Below, in pieces: positions 41,131-45,491 of a stretch of 45,491 nt of DNA. Made by a program: the position numbers and the translations under genes. Source of the stretch: Clostridia bacterium (GTDB taxonomy: Bacteria > Bacillota > Clostridia > Lachnospirales > Bianqueaceae); assembly GCA_900764045.1 (NCBI GenBank), contig CAAFMN010000082.1, forward strand, positions 1-45,491. The letters run 5' to 3'. Each line of letters begins with the position of its first letter. The stretch's first letter is position 1. Below the pieces are notes generated by a model. The model was not told where the DNA came from and ran no database searches. It saw only the letters and a program-made list of their open reading frames with translations.

Positions 41131-41858
41131 TGTTCTTTCCACTCCAGATTGTCAAATATAGGCATAATTGTGTCAATATTTACATTGGTAGTGATTACGA
41201 CCACGGCGTTATCATATTTTGTTCGAATGGTGGTTATACTATTTTGAGAGTAAGAACATAATAAGTTGCCCTGGGCAGTTTCATACCAAGTGAAGTTATC
41301 TTTAGAATCTCTAGTATAATTGTTCTTATATTGAGCAATATAGATAAACTGATCTTCTTTCGTATATTTTAGCTTGCATGTAGCCTCTTCTTCTTCAATG
41401 GACAGTAGCTCAAACCCTTCTGGCATATACGAGGGGATATATAATTCATTCCATTCCTGAGGGGATTCGGAATTCTTTATATTAAACACCATTCCATCCG
41501 GCGCTATAGCTGCGATATAGTTCATCAGTGTTGTTCCGGCTGAATGGACTGCGCCAAGCCGGAGACAGCAGCAGGTGGTAATGATCAATACCAGTGTACA
41601 TAATACCTGTAAATATTGTCTCCGACGCCAGAGAATCGGTCTCTTATGAGGAATATTCGGTTCCCAACGCAGAGAGGGGAATTGGGAGCGGCGCAGGATC
41701 TCTTCAAAGGGAGGCTGACGTAATCCGATGGATTGGGCCCATTTTTCAGCCAATTCTTTTTCAGTATCCAGTGTCGATCCATTGATGAGGTGTTCATATT
41801 CTTCTGTCGAAAGCTCTGTTTTCCCGGGTTTCAGATCTTTCTCCCATTGCCGTGCCAC
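41127..41858 (-). CDS. Membrane protein with extracytoplasmic DUF4367-like domain
   Basis: The GTG at 41858 follows AAAGGAGGT. The 243-residue protein has a cytoplasmic N-terminal part of about 80 residues, one transmembrane helix (about 82-102, ending in several Cys), and an outer domain with LYIPSYMPEGFELLSIEEEE and a series of beta strands. The outer domain resembles DUF4367, often found in anti-sigma-like proteins next to an ECF sigma gene. No sigma factor is nearby, and the N-terminal part lacks an obvious zinc anti-sigma motif. The downstream secreted protein is translationally coupled. Confidence 0.72.
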   Translation of the reverse strand: MARQWEKDLKPGKTELSTEEYEHLINGSTLDTEKELAEKWAQSIGLRQPPFEEILRRSQFPSLRWEPNIPHKRPILWRRRQYLQVLCTLVLIITTCCCLRLGAVHSAGTTLMNYIAAIAPDGMVFNIKNSESPQEWNELYIPSYMPEGFELLSIEEEEATCKLKYTKEDQFIYIAQYKNNYTRDSKDNFTWYETAQGNLLCSYSQNSITTIRTKYDNAVVVITTNVNIDTIMPIFDNLEWKEQ

Positions 41859-41902
41859 GGATCTACCTCCTTTGCAAAGTAAATTATTGGTAATACATTT
41901 AC

Positions 41903-41931
41903 ATTGTATACTATTTTTCCCAGTTGGTCAA
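41903..41931 (-). promoter_or_regulatory. Minus-strand promoter of the DUF4367/secreted protein pair
   Basis: Read on the minus strand: TTGACC (41931-41926), a 17-bp spacer and TACAAT (41908-41903), upstream of the AAAGGAGGT ribosome-binding site. Confidence 0.7.
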
Positions 41932-41998
41932 TAGCTTTTCCTAAATCTTTCCATATTTTTTGTAAAAAGCTGGAGATCATCAAAATGAATGAAGGATA

Positions 41999-42027
41999 TT
42001 GACAAGGGGAAAAAATATAGCTATGAT
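41999..42027 (+). promoter_or_regulatory. Promoter of the flavin reductase gene
   Basis: TTGACA (41999-42004), a 17-bp spacer and TATGAT (42022-42027). Confidence 0.85.
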
Positions 42028-42058
42028 AAAGATATCTTTAGAGAGGGAGGTTTTGTCA

Positions 42059-42619
42059 ATGAGAAAGAATTTTGGAGCCAAGCCATGGACATATCCGCAG
42101 CCGGTATTTATCATTGCCACCTATGGAGAAGATGGCACGCCGGACGCGATGAATGCCGCATGGGGCGGAATCAGCAATGATACGGAGCTGTCCTTGTGTT
42201 TGAGCGCAGGACATAAAACAGTTAAGAATCTATTGAAAAAGGGAGCTTTTACGGTCAGTATGGCGGATGCCGCTCATACCGCGGCCTGTGATTATGTTGG
42301 AGTTGTCTCTGCCAACAAGGAGCCGGAGAAGTTCGCCAAGGCTGGATTTCATGCGATTCCTTCTGAATTTGTAGACGCTCCTATCATCGAGGAGCTGCCC
42401 ATGGCGCTGGAGTGCAAGGTCATTAGCTATGATGCCGAGACCTGCCGTTTGGTAGGGGAGATTATCAATGTCAGTGCGGACGAGAAAGTACTGGACGAGA
42501 ATGGAAAGATTGATCCTGCCAAGTGGGATCCGATCATTTTTGATCCGGTCAATAACGCGTATCTCAAGATCGGAGAAAAGGTCGGAAACGCGTTTAAGGA
42601 TGGACTGGCGCTGAGATAA
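42059..42619 (+). CDS. Flavin reductase-like FMN-binding protein (flavoredoxin family)
   Basis: The ATG at 42059 follows GGGAGG; an in-frame start 20 codons upstream overlaps the promoter. The 186-residue split-barrel protein matches the flavin reductase/flavoredoxin family: the opening FGAKPWTYPQPVFIIATYG, then NAAWGGISNDTELSLCLS and KTVKNLLKKGAFTVSMA, which form the FMN-binding face, and ALECKVISYDAETCRLVGE near the C-terminus. It probably passes electrons through bound FMN. Monocistronic, with a promoter and a terminator of its own. Confidence 0.92.
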   Translation: MRKNFGAKPWTYPQPVFIIATYGEDGTPDAMNAAWGGISNDTELSLCLSAGHKTVKNLLKKGAFTVSMADAAHTAACDYVGVVSANKEPEKFAKAGFHAIPSEFVDAPIIEELPMALECKVISYDAETCRLVGEIINVSADEKVLDENGKIDPAKWDPIIFDPVNNAYLKIGEKVGNAFKDGLALR

Positions 42620-42623
42620 GGAA

Positions 42624-42663
42624 AATTCCCGATTATCTTTTGAGATGGCCGGGAATTCTTTTT
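42624..42663 (+). terminator. Intrinsic terminator after the flavin reductase gene
   Basis: AATTCCCG pairs with CGGGAATT, with extra pairing within the loop, followed by CTTTTTAT. Confidence 0.85.
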
Positions 42664-42680
42664 ATAACGGAGGGGAGAGT

Positions 42681-43424
42681 ATGTTCTACGAATTGCAGGA
42701 TACCGCAAAAGTGGGAAAACTGTTTCAGAACTGGGAAGAAACGATGATCTTCTCGTGCCTGCAAAAGATAATGGGACAGATTTTCGTAACGGATCTGGAG
42801 AGCCCTCAATCTGCTTGTGCGGTGGTCGGGTGCTTTCGCTTTTATGCCGGAGAACCGGATCCTGAACTGATATTGCACAGAACAGGGGAGTTTGTCATCA
42901 TGGTACCGCAAAACGAAGCGTGGGCCGAAGAGATTGAGAAGAAACTGCCGAAGGCGCACAGAGTGATTCGCTATGCGATGAAACATGAGGGTGAGTTCGA
43001 TCGGAACCAATTGCGGATGTGGGTAGACGAGATTCCGGATGGATATATACTTCGCCCAATAGACAGGGCATTATACGAAGTGTGTCTGCAAAACCGAGCG
43101 ACGGCGGATCTGGTTGCTGCCTTTGACGGAAAAGAAGCATATCTGCGCTATGGCCGCGGAATGGTTATCTTAAAAGGAACACAGATTGTTTCCGGTGCGT
43201 CCTCTTACTCCCGATATAGAGAAGGAATTGAGATTGAGATAGATACCGTCGAAGGAGAACGCCGGAGGCATTTGGCGCGTTCAGCCAGTGCGGCGTTGAT
43301 CCTGCAATGTCTGGAAGAAGGGCTGTATCCTAGCTGGGATGCGCAGAATCTTGCCTCTGTTTCGCTTGCGAGGCAGCTGGGATATGAACTCTCTTATGAA
43401 TACCCGGCCTATGAGTGTGAATAG
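42681..43424 (+). CDS. GNAT family N-acetyltransferase
   Basis: The ATG at 42681 follows GGAGGGGA; an in-frame start 12 codons upstream lies in the terminator. The 247-residue protein resembles the two-part GNAT acetyltransferase family that includes ZmaR-like resistance proteins (PF12746 type). The N-terminal half has FYAGEPDPELI. The C-terminal half has GASSYSRYREGIEIEIDT, then RRRHLARSASAALILQCLEE (acetyl-CoA-binding loop and helix) and PSWDAQNLASVSLARQLGYE. This last segment is the family's end motif, with Asn-x-x-Ser before LAxxLGY. The substrate is unknown. Confidence 0.82.
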   Translation: MFYELQDTAKVGKLFQNWEETMIFSCLQKIMGQIFVTDLESPQSACAVVGCFRFYAGEPDPELILHRTGEFVIMVPQNEAWAEEIEKKLPKAHRVIRYAMKHEGEFDRNQLRMWVDEIPDGYILRPIDRALYEVCLQNRATADLVAAFDGKEAYLRYGRGMVILKGTQIVSGASSYSRYREGIEIEIDTVEGERRRHLARSASAALILQCLEEGLYPSWDAQNLASVSLARQLGYELSYEYPAYECE

Positions 43425-43448
43425 TTAAGGGCAAGTCTCAGATTACGC

Positions 43449-43457
43449 CATATACTA
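43449..43457 (+). promoter_or_regulatory. Candidate mother-cell sigma -10 element
   Basis: CATATACTA fits the sigma-K -10 pattern CATAnnnTA, upstream of the glycosyltransferase/BclA-like pair. A convincing -35 was not found, and no vegetative promoter is apparent either. Confidence 0.25.
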
Positions 43458-43487
43458 TAACAGAGAGGTGACAAGGCAGGCAAGAAT

Positions 43488-44582
43488 ATGGCAACGATCA
43501 GTCTGTGTATGATTGTGAAGGATGAAGAGGCTGTATTGGAGAGGTGCCTTACCAGTGTACTCCCAGCTGTGGATGAGATCATTATCGTGGATACAGGAAG
43601 CAGGGACCATACCCGTGAGATTGCGGTCAAGTATGCGCACAAGTTGTTAGAAGTTCCATGGGAGGATAACTTTGCCGCGGCAAGAAACGCCTCCTTTTCC
43701 CAGGCCGCCGGAGAGTATCTGATGTGGCTGGATGCGGACGATGTAATTTTGCCGGAAGATCTCGCAAAACTGCTTCAGCTGAAGGAGAGGCTGGATGGAA
43801 CGCAGGAGGTCGTTATGCTGCCGTATCATACGGCTTTTGATGAAGCGGGACGTCCTGTATTTACCTGCTATCGTGAGAGGATTCTTCGCAGGAGCCTTCC
43901 GCAGCACTGGGAAGGCCGCGTCCATGAAGTAATCGTTCATGAGGGCCGCCTTTCCTATGCTGACGCGGCTGTAACGCATCGCTCCATTAAGACGGAATAT
44001 AGTAACCGGAATCTCCGAATTTATGAGAAACAAAGGGCCTTGGGAGAAGCCTTTACACCAAGAGATCTGTTTTATTACGGGAGGGAACTCTACTACAATA
44101 AGCGGTATAAGGATGCGGAAAAGGTCTTGAATGCCTTTTTACAGGAGAATGGATGGGACGCGGACCAGGCGGAGGCATATAAGTTTTTGGCATATATCTA
44201 TGAGATTTTACAGATGCCGGAGAAGCGGCTGGACGCGTTGCTGCACGCTCTGCGGCTGGGGATGCCGCGGGCGGAGATTTGCTGTGAGCTTGGAAGATTC
44301 TGGGCGGAGAAGGAGGAATACACGGCAGCGCTCTTCTGGTATCAGACGGCAATGAAGCTGCCGGTCGATACACAGGGATTTATCGCACTGGATGCCTATA
44401 GATTTTTGCCGGCGCTTGGAAGCTGCGTATGCTATGATCGGCTGGGAGATCATGAGAAAGCGGCGATGTACAATCAAATCGCGGGCCGATATCGCCCGGA
44501 ATCTCCGGAATACCTTCAGAATCTGGAATATTTTTCAAGTCTTTGTCCGAACCCTCGTGCAGCGGATGGAATATACTGTTAG
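43488..44582 (+). CDS. Family 2 glycosyltransferase with TPR-like C-terminus (SgtA-like)
   Basis: A 364-residue GT-A enzyme with no membrane helix. It opens with ISLCMIVKDEEAVLERCL, then the nucleotide-sugar site IIIVDTGSRD (31-40), NFAAARNAS and the metal-binding DxD in MWLDADD (79-85). From about residue 190 the helical part repeats as TPR-like units (DLFYYGRELYYNKRYKDAE, then YKFLAYIYEI and AALFWYQTAM). This architecture is common in protein O-glycosyltransferases. It lies 49 nt before the collagen-like gene, as the SgtA gene sits beside bclA3 in Clostridioides difficile, which suggests it glycosylates that protein. Confidence 0.88.
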   Translation: MATISLCMIVKDEEAVLERCLTSVLPAVDEIIIVDTGSRDHTREIAVKYAHKLLEVPWEDNFAAARNASFSQAAGEYLMWLDADDVILPEDLAKLLQLKERLDGTQEVVMLPYHTAFDEAGRPVFTCYRERILRRSLPQHWEGRVHEVIVHEGRLSYADAAVTHRSIKTEYSNRNLRIYEKQRALGEAFTPRDLFYYGRELYYNKRYKDAEKVLNAFLQENGWDADQAEAYKFLAYIYEILQMPEKRLDALLHALRLGMPRAEICCELGRFWAEKEEYTAALFWYQTAMKLPVDTQGFIALDAYRFLPALGSCVCYDRLGDHEKAAMYNQIAGRYRPESPEYLQNLEYFSSLCPNPRAADGIYC

Positions 44583-44631
44583 CAGATACAAGCTATTGTA
44601 TCGGAAATCATGTAGGAGAGGGGTAGAGGAT

Positions 44632-45276
44632 ATGGCAATGTATGATACCTGCCAGAATACCAACGGCGATAACCGAGGACGCAGAAGAGGAGGAGCCTGT
44701 GGCGCGGAGGAATCCCGCAAATGCTGCTGTACGATCCGTGCGGCAGGAGCTACCGGACCTACGGGTCCCACCGGGCCTACTGGACCAAGAGGACTTCCGG
44801 GAGTAACAGGTCCCACGGGTCCTACAGGCCCTACCGGAGCGACCGGAACGGGAGGACTTACAGCTTTTGGAGGAAGATACAACAATACAGCCGAGGCTCT
44901 GTCGCTTGCGGCAGCGACACCGTTGCAGATTCCGGCAGCAATCGCCCTTCCGGCTGTGCAGGTGACGGAATCTGGAAACAACAGCATTACAACGGAAGAG
45001 GCCGGAATCTATGAGATCACGTATATGGTTATCGGGAGCAGTTCGATCAGTACAACCTTTACGCTGTCAGTACGGGTCAATGGGACGGATCTTGCCGGAA
45101 CGCAGTCTGTAAGGGAAGCCGCGGCGAATACCGTATACACCTTCAGTGGTAATACAATTGCTGAACTAGCGTCAGGGGATGTGATTGATCTCGCTGTGAC
45201 GGCTGCAGACGAAGCGCCTCTGGAACTGCCGGCAGATACGGTCAATGTACGTTTTACAGTGAAAAAACTGAATTAA
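44632..45276 (+). CDS. Collagen-like BclA-type surface (exosporium) glycoprotein
   Basis: The ATG at 44632 follows GAGAGGGGTAGAGG; a longer frame upstream overlaps the glycosyltransferase. The 214-residue protein has an N-terminal leader of about 38 residues rich in Arg and Cys (KCCC at 30-33). Twelve Gly-x-y triplets follow (39-74), mostly GPT, the Thr-rich type used for O-glycosylation. A C-terminal domain of about 140 residues comes next (AFGGRYNNTAEALSL, then TTEEAGIYEITYMVIGSS and LASGDVIDLAV), matching the trimeric jelly-roll of BclA. The collagen stretch is short compared with most BclA proteins. It indicates a spore-former and the coat/exosporium as the likely location. Confidence 0.9.
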   Translation: MAMYDTCQNTNGDNRGRRRGGACGAEESRKCCCTIRAAGATGPTGPTGPTGPRGLPGVTGPTGPTGPTGATGTGGLTAFGGRYNNTAEALSLAAATPLQIPAAIALPAVQVTESGNNSITTEEAGIYEITYMVIGSSSISTTFTLSVRVNGTDLAGTQSVREAAANTVYTFSGNTIAELASGDVIDLAVTAADEAPLELPADTVNVRFTVKKLN

Positions 45277-45318
45277 GGTGTTGGTTCGACCTTCATCACA
45301 AAATGAGCTGTCGTAATG

Positions 45319-45345
45319 TGATATGTACCCAGTTTTCTGGACACC
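45319..45345. repeat. Terminal inverted repeat of the IS3-family element
   Basis: TGATATGTACCCAGTTTTC followed by TGGACACC resembles IS3-type ends (TGTAC...CC...TGGACA). It lies about 25-50 bp beyond the transposase stop codon, the expected position for the right end. The exact outer base cannot be fixed without the other end. Confidence 0.6.
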
Positions 45346-45369
45346 GTTACTTGAATTGAATAATTAGTT

Positions 45370-45491
45370 TCACATTATGGATGCTTCCCGGAATTTTACG
45401 GGAGGCATCCATTTTGTTTTGGCTTGAATTCTCCTATTGTTGTAGTAATCAATATAATCTGCAATCGCTTTCGAGAAGATTTCAAAAGAGG
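45370..45491 (-). CDS. IS3-family transposase (OrfB), C-terminal end (partial)
   Basis: Read on the minus strand from the window edge, the last 39 codons give FEIFSKAIADYIDYYNNRR then IQAKTKWMPPVKFREAS and TGA. This is the C-terminal signature of DDE transposases of the IS3 family (IS150/IS3 groups): YxxYYNxxRxxxKxxxxxPVxxR. The catalytic DDE residues and OrfA are beyond the window. Whether the element is complete is unknown. Confidence 0.9.
   Translation of the reverse strand, partial: SFEIFSKAIADYIDYYNNRRIQAKTKWMPPVKFREASIM
45379..45410 (+). terminator. Hairpin at the end of the IS transposase, terminator for incoming plus-strand transcripts
   Basis: GGATGCTTCCCG pairs with CGGGAGGCATCC (one wobble), followed on the plus strand by ATTTTGTTTT. 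It is inside the transposase coding end and could stop transcripts from the collagen-like gene before they cross the element. Confidence 0.55.

Noticed and set aside
44745..44855. Short repeated units that might suggest a CRISPR array
   Set aside because: The repeats are 9-base Gly-x-y codon units of the collagen-like gene, in frame and without spacers.
44392..45276. Longer form of the collagen-like protein
   Set aside because: The first 80 residues overlap the end of the glycosyltransferase gene; ATG 44632 has its own ribosome-binding site.

Overview
The window looks like a chromosomal segment of a low-to-mid GC Bacillota, class Clostridia, most likely a Lachnospiraceae-type gut anaerobe. 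The reasons are strong GGAGG ribosome-binding sites with GTG and TTG starts, a T-box leader, the DUF177-rpmF pair, a clostridial tyrA-aroA-aroC-pheA operon, a FeoB of the Cys-rich clostridial type, a short cobalamin-dependent MetH, plant-polysaccharide glycosidases, and a collagen-like BclA-type spore-surface protein beside its probable glycosyltransferase. The genus is not determined. No tRNA, rRNA, CRISPR array or prophage was seen.

Layout. 0-6 kb: the tail of a sugar ABC permease, a palindrome, a T-box-controlled brnQ, a decayed aldo/keto reductase, a class II UvrA and the remnant of a methyltransferase gene behind a promoter-plus-terminator leader. 6-8.4 kb (minus strand): methionine aminopeptidase and a GH43 glycosidase. 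8.4-12.1 kb: glpK, then feoA-feoB. 12.2-17.2 kb: a D-Ala-D-Ala carboxypeptidase, a two-gene ABC exporter and a MATE transporter. 17.2-20.5 kb: a PLP aminotransferase, an S1-domain protein, DUF177 and ribosomal protein L32. 20.5-26.7 kb: a HisH-like/HisF-like pair lacking the expected catalytic residues, followed by tyrA-aroA-aroC-pheA-rnhA with overlapping ends. 26.7-29.4 kb: a GH78-like rhamnosidase and an M23 peptidase. 29.4-38.9 kb: metF-metH, nrdR-addA, two half-size TSUP permeases and a UvrD-like helicase. 38.9-42 kb: four cell-envelope genes of unclear role in two convergent pairs. 42-45.5 kb: a flavin reductase, a GNAT protein, the glycosyltransferase/BclA-like module and the end of an IS3-family element.

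How the genes work together. The 21.8-26.2 kb operon takes EPSP formation through chorismate to prephenate, phenylpyruvate and 4-hydroxyphenylpyruvate; an aminotransferase that could finish Phe/Tyr lies a few kb upstream. metF and metH form the methyl branch of methionine synthesis. Many promoters close to the consensus (TTGACA, 17-18 bp, TATAAT) and several intrinsic terminators can be read directly. In four places the -35 hexamer of one gene contains the stop codon of the gene before it.

The best candidates for something undescribed are the HisH/HisF-like pair with eroded active sites (20.5-21.7 kb), the glycosyltransferase/collagen-like module (43.5-45.3 kb), the split TSUP pair whose second gene runs about 100 nt into a helicase gene, and the convergent envelope genes at 38.9-41.9 kb. 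All function calls come from reading motifs; no database search was run.
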